Assembly (NCBI GenBank): GCA_963680875.1
Contig: OY804580.1
Span: forward strand, 111,169,534 to 111,233,533
Reading direction: 5' to 3'
Source of the DNA: Bathymodiolus brooksi
Lineage: Eukaryota > Mollusca > Bivalvia > Mytilida > Modiolidae
DNA length: 64,000 bases
Part shown: piece after piece, positions 30,500 to 42,799 of the stretch
How the letters are laid out: every line of letters begins with the position of its first letter
How positions within the stretch are numbered: position 1 is the stretch's first letter
Translations under genes and position numbers: made by a program
Notes under the pieces: model-generated
The model's input: the letters and a program-made list of their open reading frames with translations, nothing else
Databases searched by the model: none
What the model was told of the DNA's origin: nothing

Positions 30500-33400
30500 T
30501 TTTGTTTTGTTTTTCTTTGTCTTGTGTACCCTATATGTTGCCAGTTTCTCTGTGTTGTGTTTTGTTTTTCTTGTCTTGTGTACCCTATGTTGTCAGTTTC
30601 TCTGTGTTGTGTTTTGTTTTTCTTTGTCTTGTGTACCCTATGTTGTCAGTTTCTCTGTGTTTTTGTTTTGTTTTTCTTCGTCTTGTGTACCCTATGTTGT
30701 CAGTTTCTCTGTGTTTTTGTTTTGTTTTGCTTTGTCTTGTGTACCCTATGTTGTCAGTTTCTCTGTGTTTTTGTTTTGTTTTTCTTTGTCTTGTGTACCC
30801 TATGTTGTCAGTTTCTCTGTGTTTTTGTTTTGTTTTTCTCTGTCTTGTGTACCCTATATGTTGCCAGTTTCTCTGTGTTGTGTTTTGTTTTTCTTTGTCT
30901 TGTGTACCCTATGTTGTCAGTTTCTCTGTGTTTTTGTTTTGTTTTTCTTCGTCTTGTGTACCCTATGTTGTCAGTTTCTCTGTGTTTTTGTTTTGTTTTT
31001 CTTCGTGTTGTGTACCCTATGTTGTCAGTTTCTCTGTGTTGTGTTTTGTTTTTCTTTGTCATGTGTACCCTATGTTGTCAGTTTCTCTGTGTTTTTGTTT
31101 TGTTTTTCTTCGTCTTGTGTACCCTATGTTGTCAGTTTCTCTGGATTGTTTTTGTTTTGTTTTTCTTTGTCTTGTGTACCCTATGTTGTCAGTTTCTCTG
31201 TGTTTTTGTTTTGTTTTTCTTTGTCTTGTGTACCCTATATGTTGCCAGTTTCTCTGTGTTGTGTTTTGTTTTTCTTTGTCTTGTGTACCCTATGTTGTCA
31301 GTTTCTCTGTGTTTTTGTTTTGTTTTTCTTCGTCTTGTGTACCCTATGTTGTCAGTTTCTCTGTGTTTTTGTTTTGTTTTTCTTCGTGTTGTGTACCCTA
31401 TGTTGTCAGTTTCTCTGTGTTGTGTTTTGTTTTTCTTTGTCTTGTGTACCCTATGTTGTCAGTTTCTCTGTGTTTTTGTTTTGTTTTTCTTCGTCTTGTG
31501 TACCCTATGTTGTCAGTTTCTCTGTGTTTTTGTTTTGTTTTTCTTTGTCTTGTGTACCCTATGTTGTCAGTTTCTCTGTGTTTTTGTTTTGTTTTTCTTT
31601 GTCTTGTGTACCCTATATGTTGCCAGTTTCTCTGTGTTGTGTTTTGTTTTTCTTTGTCTTGTGTACCCTATGTTGTCAGTTTCTCTGTGTTTTTGTTTTG
31701 TTTTTCTTCGTCTTGTGTACCCTATGTTGTCAGTTTCTCTGTGTTTTTGTTTTGTTTTTCTTTGTCTTGTGTACCCTATGTTGTCAGTTTCTCTGTGTTT
31801 TTGTTTTGTTTTTCTTTGTCTTGTGTACCCTATGTTGTCAGTTTCTCTGTGTTTTTGTTTTGTTTTTCTTTGTCTTGTGTACCCTATGTTGTCAGTTTCT
31901 CTGTGTTGTGTTTTGTTTTTCTTTGTCTTGTGTACCCTATGTTGTCAGTTTCTCTGTGTTTTTGTTTTGTTTTTCTTCGTCTTGTGTACCCTATGTTGTC
32001 AGTTTCTGTGGATTGTTTTTGTTTTGTTTTTCTTTGTCTTGTGTACCCTATGTTGTCAGTTTCTCTGTGTTTTTGTTTTGTTTTTCTTCGTCATGTGTAC
32101 CCTATGTTGTCAGTTTCTCTGTGTTTTTGTTTTGTTTTTCTTTGTCTTGTGTACCCTATGTTGTCAGTTTCTCTGTGTTTTTGTTTTGTTTTTCTTTGTC
32201 TTGTGTACCCTATATGTTGCCAGTTTCTCTGTGTTGTGTTTTGTTTTTCTTTGTCTTGTGTACCCTATGTTGTCAGTTTCTCTGTGTTTTTGTTTTGTTT
32301 TTCTTCGTCTTGTGTACCCTATGTTGTCAGTTTCTCTGTATTTTTGTTTTGTTTTTCTTCGTGTTGTGTACCCTATGTTGTCAGTTTCTCTGTGTTGTGT
32401 TTTGTTTTTCTTTGTCTTGTGTACCCTATGTTGTCAGTTTCTCTGTGTTTTTGTTTTGTTTTTCTTTGTCTTGTGTACCCTATGTTGTCAGTTTCTCTGT
32501 GTTTTTGTTTTGTTTTTGTTTGTCTTGTGTACCCTATATGTTGCCAGTTTCTCTGTGTTGTGTTTTGTTTTTCTTTGTCTTGTGTACCCTATGTTGTCAG
32601 TTTCTCTGTGTTTTTGTTTTGTTTTTCTTCGTCTTGTGTACCCTATGTTGTCAGTTTCTCTGTGTTTTTGTTTTGTTTTTCTTTGTCTTGTGTACCCTAT
32701 GTTGTCAGTTTCTCTGTGTTTTTGTTTTGTTTTTCTTTGTCTTGTGTACCCTATATGTTGCCAGTTTCTCTGTGTTGTGTTTTGTTTTTCTTTGTCTTGT
32801 GTACCCTATGTTGTCAGTTTCTCTGTGTTTTTGTTTTGTTTTTCTTCGTCTTGTGTACCCTATGTTGTCAGTTTCTCTATGTTGTGTTTTGTTTTTCTTT
32901 GTCTTGTGTACCCTATTTGTTGCCAGTTTCTCTGTGTTTTTGTTTTGTTTTTCTTTGTCTTGTGTACCCTATGTTGTCAGTTTCTCTGTGTTTTTGTTTT
33001 GTTTTTCTTTGTCTTGTGTACCCTATATGTTGCCAGTTTCTCTGTGTTGTGTTTTGTTTTTCTTCGTCTTGTGTACCCTATGTTGTCAGTTTCTCTGTGT
33101 TTTTGTTTTCTTTTTCTTTGTCTTGTGTACCCTATGTTGTCAGTTTCTCTTTGTTTTTTTTTTGTTTTTCTTCGTCTTGTGTACCCTATGTTGTCAGTTT
33201 CTCTGTGTTTTTGTTTTGTTTTTCTTTGTCTTGTGTACCCTATGTTGTCAGTTTCTCTGTGTTTTTGTTTTGTTTTTCTTCGTCTTGTGTACCCTATGTT
33301 GTCAGTTTCTCTGGATTGTTTTTGTTTTGTTTTTCTTTGTCTTGTGTACCCTATGTTGTCAGTTTCTCTGTGTTTTTGTTTTGTTTTTCTTTGTCTTGTG

Positions 33401-36400
33401 TACCCTATATGTTGCCAGTTTCTCTGTGTTGTGTTTTGTTTTTCTTCGTCTTGTGTACCCTATGTTGCCAGTTTCTCTGTGTTTTTGTTTTGTTTTTCTT
33501 CGTCTTGTGTACCCTATGTTGTCAGTTTCTCTGTGTTTTTGTTTTGTTTTTCTTTGTCTTGTGTACCCTATGTTGTCAGTTTCTCTGTGTTTTTGTTTTG
33601 TTTTTCTTTGTCTTGTGTACCCTATATGTTGCCAGTTTCTCTGTGTTGTGTTTTGTTTTTCTTTGTCTTGTGTACCCTATGTTGTCAGTTTCTCTGTGTT
33701 TTTGTTTTGTTTTTCTTCGTCTTGTGTACCCTATGTTGTCAGTTTCTGTGGATTGTTTTTGTTTTGTTTTTCTTTGTCTTGTGTACCCTATGTTGTCAGT
33801 TTCTCTGTGTTTTTGTTTTGTTTTTCTTTGTCTTGTGTACCCTATATGTTGCCAGTTTCTCTGTGTTGTGTTTTGTTTTTCTTCGTGTTGTGTACCCTAT
33901 GTTGCCAGTTTCTCTGTGTTTTTGTTTTGTTTTTCTTCGTCATGTGTACCCTATGTTGTCAGTTTCTCTGTGTTTTTGTTTTGTTTTTCTTTGTCTTGTG
34001 TACCCTATGTTGTCAGTTTCTCTGTGTTTTTGTTTTGTTTTTCTTTGTCTTGTGTACCCTATATGTTGCCAGTTTCTCTGTGTTGTGTTTTGTTTTTCTT
34101 CGTCTTGTGTACTCTATGTTGTCAGTTTCTCTGTGTTTTTGTTTTGTTTTTCTTTGTCTTGTGTACCCTATGTTGTCAGTTTCTCTGTGTTTTTGTTTTG
34201 TTTTTCTTTGTCTTGTGTACCCTATGTCGCCAGTTTCTCTGTGTTTTTGTTTTGTTTTTCTTCGTCTTGTGTACCCTATGTTGTCAGTTTCTCTGTGTTT
34301 TTGTTTTGTTTTTCTTTGTCTTGTGTACCCTATGTTGTCAGTTTCTCTGTGTTTTTGTTTTGTTTTTCTTTGTCTTGTGTACCCTATGTTGTCAGTTTCT
34401 CTGTGTTTTTGTTTTGTTTTTCTTTGTCTTGTGTACCCTATATGTTGCCAGTTTCTCTGTGTTGTGTTTTGTTTTTCTTTGTCTTGTGTACCCTATGTTG
34501 TCAGTTTCTCTGTGTTTTTGTTTTGTTTTTCTTTGTCTTGTGTACCCTATGTTGTCAGTTTCTCTGTGTTGTGTTTTGTTTTTCTTTGTCTTGTGTACCC
34601 TATGTTGTCAGTTTCTCTGTGTTTTTGTTTTGTTTTTCTTCGTCTTGTGTACCCTATGTTGTCAGTTTCTCTGGATTGTTTTTGTTTTGTTTTTCTTTGT
34701 CTTGTGTACCCTATGTTGTCAGTTTCTCTGTGTTTTTGTTTTGTTTTTCTTTGTCTTGTGTACCCTATATGTTGCCAGTTTCTCTGTGTTGTGTTTTGTT
34801 TTTCTTCGTCTTGTGTACCCTATGTTGTCAGTTTCTCTGTGTTTTTGTTTTGTTTTTCTTCGTCTTGTGTACCCTATGTTGTCAGTTTCTCTGTGTTTTT
34901 GTTTTGTTTTTCTTTGTCTTGTGTACCCTATGTTGTCAGTTTCTCTGTGTTTTTGTTTTGTTTTTCTTTGTCTTGTGTACCCTATGTTGTCAGTTTCTCT
35001 GTGTTTTTGTTTTGTTTTTCTTTGTCTTGTGTACCCTATATGTTGCCAGTTTCTCTGTGTTGTGTTTTGTTTTTCTTGTCTTGTGTACCCTATGTTGTCA
35101 GTTTCTCTGTGTTGTGTTTTGTTTTTCTTTGTCTTGTGTACCCTATGTTGTCAGTTTCTCTGTGTTTTTGTTTTGTTTTTCTTCGTCTTGTGTACCCTAT
35201 GTTGTCAGTTTCTCTGTGTTTTTGTTTTGTTTTGCTTTGTCTTGTGTACCCTATGTTGTCAGTTTCTCTGTGTTTTTGTTTTGTTTTTCTTTGTCTTGTG
35301 TACCCTATGTTGTCAGTTTCTCTGTGTTTTTGTTTTGTTTTTCTCTGTCTTGTGTACCCTATATGTTGCCAGTTTCTCTGTGTTGTGTTTTGTTTTTCTT
35401 TGTCTTGTGTACCCTATGTTGTCAGTTTCTCTGTGTTTTTGTTTTGTTTTTCTTCGTCTTGTGTACCCTATGTTGTCAGTTTCTCTGTGTTTTTGTTTTG
35501 TTTTTCTTCGTGTTGTGTACCCTATGTTGTCAGTTTCTCTGTGTTGTGTTTTGTTTTTCTTTGTCATGTGTACCCTATGTTGTCAGTTTCTCTGTGTTTT
35601 TGTTTTGTTTTTCTTCGTCTTGTGTACCCTATGTTGTCAGTTTCTCTGGATTGTTTTTGTTTTGTTTTTCTTTGTCTTGTGTACCCTATGTTGTCAGTTT
35701 CTCTGTGTTTTTGTTTTGTTTTTCTTTGTCTTGTGTACCCTATATGTTGCCAGTTTCTCTGTGTTGTGTTTTGTTTTTCTTTGTCTTGTGTACCCTATGT
35801 TGTCAGTTTCTCTGTGTTTTTGTTTTGTTTTTCTTCGTCTTGTGTACCCTATGTTGTCAGTTTCTCTGTGTTTTTGTTTTGTTTTTCTTCGTGTTGTGTA
35901 CCCTATGTTGTCAGTTTCTCTGTGTTGTGTTTTGTTTTTCTTTGTCTTGTGTACCCTATGTTGTCAGTTTCTCTGTGTTTTTGTTTTGTTTTTCTTCGTC
36001 TTGTGTACCCTATGTTGTCAGTTTCTCTGTGTTTTTGTTTTGTTTTTCTTTGTCTTGTGTACCCTATGTTGTCAGTTTCTCTGTGTTTTTGTTTTGTTTT
36101 TCTTTGTCTTGTGTACCCTATATGTTGCCAGTTTCTCTGTGTTGTGTTTTGTTTTTCTTTGTCTTGTGTACCCTATGTTGTCAGTTTCTCTGTGTTTTTG
36201 TTTTGTTTTTCTTCGTCTTGTGTACCCTATGTTGTCAGTTTCTCTGTGTTTTTGTTTTGTTTTTCTTTGTCTTGTGTACCCTATGTTGTCAGTTTCTCTG
36301 TGTTTTTGTTTTGTTTTTCTTTGTCTTGTGTACCCTATGTTGTCAGTTTCTCTGTGTTTTTGTTTTGTTTTTCTTTGTCTTGTGTACCCTATGTTGTCAG

Positions 36401-39400
36401 TTTCTCTGTGTTGTGTTTTGTTTTTCTTTGTCTTGTGTACCCTATGTTGTCAGTTTCTCTGTGTTTTTGTTTTGTTTTTCTTCGTCTTGTGTACCCTATG
36501 TTGTCAGTTTCTGTGGATTGTTTTTGTTTTGTTTTTCTTTGTCTTGTGTACCCTATGTTGTCAGTTTCTCTGTGTTTTTGTTTTGTTTTTCTTCGTCATG
36601 TGTACCCTATGTTGTCAGTTTCTCTGTGTTTTTGTTTTGTTTTTCTTTGTCTTGTGTACCCTATGTTGTCAGTTTCTCTGTGTTTTTGTTTTGTTTTTCT
36701 TTGTCTTGTGTACCCTATATGTTGCCAGTTTCTCTGTGTTGTGTTTTGTTTTTCTTTGTCTTGTGTACCCTATGTTGTCAGTTTCTCTGTGTTTTTGTTT
36801 TGTTTTTCTTCGTCTTGTGTACCCTATGTTGTCAGTTTCTCTGTGTTTTTGTTTTGTTTTTCTTCGTGTTGTGTACCCTATGTTGTCAGTTTCTCTGTGT
36901 TGTGTTTTGTTTTTCTTTGTCTTGTGTACCCTATGTTGTCAGTTTCTCTGTGTTTTTGTTTTGTTTTTCTTTGTCTTGTGTACCCTATGTTGTCAGTTTC
37001 TCTGTGTTTTTGTTTTGTTTTTGTTTGTCTTGTGTACCCTATATGTTGCCAGTTTCTCTGTGTTGTGTTTTGTTTTTCTTTGTCTTGTGTACCCTATGTT
37101 GTCAGTTTCTCTGTGTTTTTGTTTTGTTTTTCTTCGTCTTGTGTACCCTATGTTGTCAGTTTCTCTGTGTTTTTGTTTTGTTTTTCTTTGTCTTGTGTAC
37201 CCTATGTTGTCAGTTTCTCTGTGTTTTTGTTTTGTTTTTCTTTGTCTTGTGTACCCTATATGTTGCCAGTTTCTCTGTGTTGTGTTTTGTTTTTCTTTGT
37301 CTTGTGTACCCTATGTTGTCAGTTTCTCTGTGTTTTTGTTTTGTTTTTCTTCGTCTTGTGTACCCTATGTTGTCAGTTTCTCTATGTTGTGTTTTGTTTT
37401 TCTTTGTCTTGTGTACCCTATTTGTTGCCAGTTTCTCTGTGTTTTTGTTTTGTTTTTCTTTGTCTTGTGTACCCTATGTTGTCAGTTTCTCTGTGTTTTT
37501 GTTTTGTTTTTCTTTGTCTTGTGTACCCTATATGTTGCCAGTTTCTCTGTGTTGTGTTTTGTTTTTCTTCGTCTTGTGTACCCTATGTTGTCAGTTTCTC
37601 TGTGTTTTTGTTTTGTTTTTCTTTGTCTTGTGTACCCTATGTTGTCAGTTTCTCTTTGTTTTTGTTTTGTTTTTCTTCGTCTTGTGTACCCTATGTTGTC
37701 AGTTTCTCTGTGTTTTTGTTTTGTTTTTCTTTGTCTTGTGTACCCTATGTTGTCAGTTTCTCTGTGTTTTTGTTTTGTTTTTCTTCGTCTTGTGTACCCT
37801 ATGTTGTCAGTTTCTCTGGATTGTTTTTGTTTTGTTTTTCTTTGTCTTGTGTACCCTATGTTGTCAGTTTCTCTGTGTTTTTGTTTTGTTTTTCTTTGTC
37901 TTGTGTACCCTATATGTTGCCAGTTTCTCTGTGTTGTGTTTTGTTTTTCTTCGTCTTGTGTACCCTATGTTGCCAGTTTCTCTGTGTTTTTGTTTTGTTT
38001 TTCTTCGTCTTGTGTACCCTATGTTGTCAGTTTCTCTGTGTTTTTGTTTTGTTTTTCTTTGTCTTGTGTACCCTATGTTGTCAGTTTCTCTGTGTTTTTG
38101 TTTTGTTTTTCTTTGTCTTGTGTACCCTATATGTTGCCAGTTTCTCTGTGTTGTGTTTTGTTTTTCTTTGTCTTGTGTACCCTATGTTGTCAGTTTCTCT
38201 GTGTTTTTGTTTTGTTTTTCTTCGTCTTGTGTACCCTATGTTGTCAGTTTCTGTGGATTGTTTTTGTTTTGTTTTTCTTTGTCTTGTGTACCCTATGTTG
38301 TCAGTTTCTCTGTGTTTTTGTTTTGTTTTTCTTTGTCTTGTGTACCCTATATGTTGCCAGTTTCTCTGTGTTGTGTTTTGTTTTTCTTCGTGTTGTGTAC
38401 CCTATGTTGCCAGTTTCTCTGTGTTTTTGTTTTGTTTTTCTTCGTCATGTGTACCCTATGTTGTCAGTTTCTCTGTGTTTTTGTTTTGTTTTTCTTTGTC
38501 TTGTGTACCCTATGTTGTCAGTTTCTCTGTGTTTTTGTTTTGTTTTTCTTTGTCTTGTGTACCCTATATGTTGCCAGTTTCTCTGTGTTGTGTTTTGTTT
38601 TTCTTCGTCTTGTGTACTCTATGTTGTCAGTTTCTCTGTGTTTTTGTTTTGTTTTTCTTTGTCTTGTGTACCCTATGTTGTCAGTTTCTCTGTGTTTTTG
38701 TTTTGTTTTTCTTTGTCTTGTGTACCCTATGTCGCCAGTTTCTCTGTGTTTTTGTTTTGTTTTTCTTCGTCTTGTGTACCCTATGTTGTCAGTTTCTCTG
38801 TGTTTTTGTTTTGTTTTTCTTTGTCTTGTGTACCCTATGTTGTCAGTTTCTCTGTGTTTTTGTTTTGTTTTTCTTTGTCTTGTGTACCCTATGTTGTCAG
38901 TTTCTCTGTGTTTTTGTTTTGTTTTTCTTTGTCTTGTGTACCCTATATGTTGCCAGTTTCTCTGTGTTGTGTTTTGTTTTTCTTTGTCTTGTGTACCCTA
39001 TGTTGTCAGTTTCTCTGTGTTTTTGTTTTGTTTTTCTTTGTCTTGTGTACCCTATGTTGTCAGTTTCTCTGTGTTGTGTTTTGTTTTTCTTTGTCTTGTG
39101 TACCCTATGTTGTCAGTTTCTCTGTGTTTTTGTTTTGTTTTTCTTCGTCTTGTGTACCCTATGTTGTCAGTTTCTCTGGATTGTTTTTGTTTTGTTTTTC
39201 TTTGTCTTGTGTACCCTATGTTGTCAGTTTCTCTGTGTTTTTGTTTTGTTTTTCTTTGTCTTGTGTACCCTATATGTTGCCAGTTTCTCTGTGTTGTGTT
39301 TTGTTTTTCTTCGTCTTGTGTACCCTATGTTGCCAGTTTCTCTGTGTTTTTGTTTTGTTTTTCTTCGTCTTGTGTACCCTATGTTGTCAGTTTCTCTGTG

Positions 39401-39500
39401 TTTTTGTTTTGTTTTTCTTTGTCTTGTGTACCCTATGTTGTCAGTTTCTCTGTGTTTTTGTTTTGTTTTTCTTTGTCTTGTGTACCCTATATGTTGCCAG
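30500..39500. repeat. 4505-bp direct tandem duplication within the satellite
   Basis: About 30.5-35.0 kb matches about 35.0-39.5 kb at an offset of 4505 bp. Shared rare markers: TTTTTCTTGTCTTG (30565/35070), GTTTTGCTTTGTC (near 30725/35230), GTACTCTATG (34110/38615). Private differences: TTTTCTTTTTCTTTG and a T-run near 33107-33165 only in the left copy, CTGTATTTTTG near 32337 only in the left copy, and TTGTCAG/TTGCCAG near 34825/39330. Borders are approximate. Confidence 0.85.
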
Positions 39501-42500
39501 TTTCTCTGTGTTGTGTTTTGTTTTTCTTCGTCTTGTGTACCCTATGTTGTCAGTTTCTCTGTGTTTTTGTTTTGTTTTTCTTTGTCTTGTGTACCCTATG
39601 TTGTCAGTTTCTCTGTGTTTTTGTTTTGTTTTTCTTTGTCTTGTGTACCCTATGTTGTCAGTTTCTCTGTGTTTTTGTTTTGTTTTTCTTTGTCTTGTGT
39701 ACCCTATATGTTGCCAGTTTCTCTGTGTTGTGTTTTGTTTTTCTTTGTCTTGTGTACCCTATGTTGTCAGTTTCTCTGTGTTTTTGTTTTGTTTTTCTTC
39801 GTCTTGTGTACCCTATGTTGTCAGTTTCTCTGTGTTTTTGTTTTGTTTTTCTTCGTGTTGTGTACCCTATGTTGTCAGTTTCTCTGTGTTGTGTTTTGTT
39901 TTTCTTTGTCTTGTGTACCCTATGTTGTCAGTTTCTCTGTGTTTTTGTTTTGTTTTTCTTTGTCTTGTGTACCCTAAGTTGTCAGTTTCTCTGTGTTTTT
40001 GTTTTGTTTTTCTTTGTCTTGTGTACCCTATATGTTGCCAGTTTCTCTGTGTTGTGTTTTGTTTTTCTTTGTCTTGTGTACCCTATATGTTGCCAGTTTC
40101 TCTGTGTTGTGTTTTGTTTTTCTTTGTCTTGTGTACCCTATGTTGTCAGTTTCTCTATGTTGTGTTTTGTTTTTCTTTGTCTTGTGTACCCTATTTGTTG
40201 CCAGTTTCTCTGTGTTTTTGTTTTGTTTTTCTTTGTCTTGTGTACCCTATGTTGTCAGTTTCTCTGTGTTTTTGTTTTGTTTTTCTTTGTCTTGTGTACC
40301 CTATATGTTGCCAGTTTCTCTGTGTTGTGTTTGTTTTTCTTCGTCTTGTGTACTCTATGTTGTCAGTTTCTCTGTGTTTTTGTTTTGTTTTTCTTTGTCT
40401 TGTGTACCCTATGTTGTCAGTTTCTCTGTGTTTTTGTTTTGTTTTTCTTTGTCTTGTGTACCCTATGTCGCCAGTTTCTCTGTGTTTTTGTTTTGTTTTT
40501 CTTCGTCTTGTGTACCCTATGTTGTCAGTTTCTCTGTGTTTTTGTTTTGTTTTTCTTTGTCTTGTGTACCCTATGTTGTCAGTTTCTCTGTGTTTTTGTT
40601 TTGTTTTTCTTTGTCTTGTGTACCCTATGTTGTCAGTTTCTCTGTGTTTTTGTTTTGTTTTTCTTTGTCTTGTGTACCCTATATGTTGCCAGTTTCTCTG
40701 TGTTGTGTTTTGTTTTTCTTTGTCTTGTGTACCCTATGTTGTCAGTTTCTCTGTGTTGTGTTTTGTTTTTCTTTGTCTTGTGTACCCTATGTTGTCAGTT
40801 TCTCTGTGTTTTTGTTTTGTTTTTCTTCGTCTTGTGTACCCTATGTTGTCAGTTTCTCTGTGTTGTGTTTTGTTTTTCTTTGTCTTGTGTACCCTATGTT
40901 GTCAGTTTCTCTGTGTTTTTGTTTTGTTTTTCTTTGTCTTGTGTACCCTAAGTTGTCAGTTTCTCTGTGTTTTTGTTTTGTTTTTCTTTGTCTTGTGTAC
41001 CCTATATGTTGCCAGTTTCTCTGTGTTGTGTTTTGTTTTTCTTTGTCTTGTGTACCCTATATGTTGCCAGTTTCTCTGTGTTGTGTTTTGTTTTTCTTTG
41101 TCTTGTGTACCCTATGTTGTCAGTTTCTCTGTGTTTTTGTTTTGTTTTTCTTCGTCTTGTGTACCCTATGTTGTCAGTTTCTCTATGTTGTGTTTTGTTT
41201 TTCTTTGTCTTGTGTACCCTATTTGTTGCCAGTTTCTCTGTGTTTTTGTTTTGTTTTTCTTTGTCTTGTGTACCCTATGTTGTCAGTTTCTCTGTGTTTT
41301 TGTTTTGTTTTTCTTTGTCTTGTGTACCCTATATGTTGCCAGTTTCTCTGTGTTGTGTTTGTTTTTCTTCGTCTTGTGTACTCTATGTTGTCAGTTTCTC
41401 TGTGTTTTTGTTTTGTTTTTCTTTGTCTTGTGTACCCTATGTTGTCAGTTTCTCTGTGTTTTTGTTTTGTTTTTCTTTGTCTTGTGTACCCTATGTCGCC
41501 AGTTTCTCTGTGTTTTTGTTTTGTTTTTCTTCGTCTTGTGTACCCTATGTTGTCAGTTTCTCTGTGTTTTTGTTTTGTTTTTCTTTGTCTTGTGTACCCT
41601 ATGTTGTCAGTTTCTCTGTGTTTTTGTTTTGTTTTTCTTTGTCTTGTGTACCCTATGTTGTCAGTTTCTCTGTGTTTTTGTTTTGTTTTTCTTTGTCTTG
41701 TGTACCCTATATGTTGCCAGTTTCTCTGTGTTGTGTTTTGTTTTTCTTTGTCTTGTGTACCCTATGTTGTCAGTTTCTCTGTGTTTTTGTTTTGTTTTTC
41801 TTTGTCTTGTGTACCCTATGTTGTCCGTTTCTCTGTGTTGTGTTTTGTTTTTCTTTGTCTTGTGTACCCTATGTTGTCAGTTTCTCTGTGTTTTTGTTTT
41901 GTTTTTCTTCGTCTTGTGTAACCTATGTTGTCAGTTTCTCTGGATTGTTTTTGTTTTGTTTTTCTTTGTCTTGTGTACCCTATGTTGTCAGTTTCTCTGT
42001 GTTTTTGTTTTGTTTTTCTTTGTCTTGTGTACCCTATATGTTGCCAGTTTCTCTGTGTTGTGTTTTGTTTTTCTTCGTCTTGTGTACCCTATGTTGCCAG
42101 TTTCTCTGTGTTTTTGTTTTGTTTTTCTTCGTCTTGTGTACCCTATGTTGTCAGTTTCCCTGTGTTTTTGTTTTGTTTTTCTTTGTCTTGTGTACCCTAT
42201 GTTGTCAGTTTCTCTGTGTTTTTGTTTTGTTTTTCTTTGTCTTGTGTACCCTATATGTTGCCAGTTTCTCTGTGTTGTGTTTTGTTTTTCTTTGTCTTGT
42301 GTACCCTATGTTGTCAGTTTCTCTGTGTTTTTGTTTTGTTTTTCTTCGTCTTGTGTACCCTATGTTGTCAGTTTCTCTGTGTTTTTGTTTTGTTTTTCTT
42401 CGTGTTGTGTACCCTATGTTGTCAGTTTCTCTGTGTTGTGTTTTGTTTTTCTTCGTCTTGTGTACCCTATGTTGTCAGTTTCTCTGTGTTTTTGTTTTGT

Positions 42501-42799
42501 TTTTCTTTGTCTTGTGTACCCTATGTTGTCAGTTTCTCTGTGTTTTTGTTTTGTTTTTCTTTGTCTTGTGTACCCTATATGTTGCCAGTTTCTCTGTGTT
42601 GTGTTTTGTTTTTCTTTGTCTTGTGTACCCTATGTTGTCAGTTTCTCTGTGTTTTTGTTTTGTTTTTCTTCGTCTTGTGTACCCTATGTTGTCAGTTTCT
42701 CTGTGTTTTTGTTTTGTTTTTCTTTGTCTTGTGTACCCTATGTTGTCAGTTTCTCTGTGTTTTTGTTTTGTTTTTCTTCGTCTTGTGTACCCTATATGT

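Noticed and set aside
30808..31062. Minus-strand frame of 84 codons, repeated at 35313-35567
   Set aside because: It is the reverse complement of satellite units (Lys/Thr/Glu-rich repeat); its exact recurrence reflects the 4505-bp duplication, not a gene.
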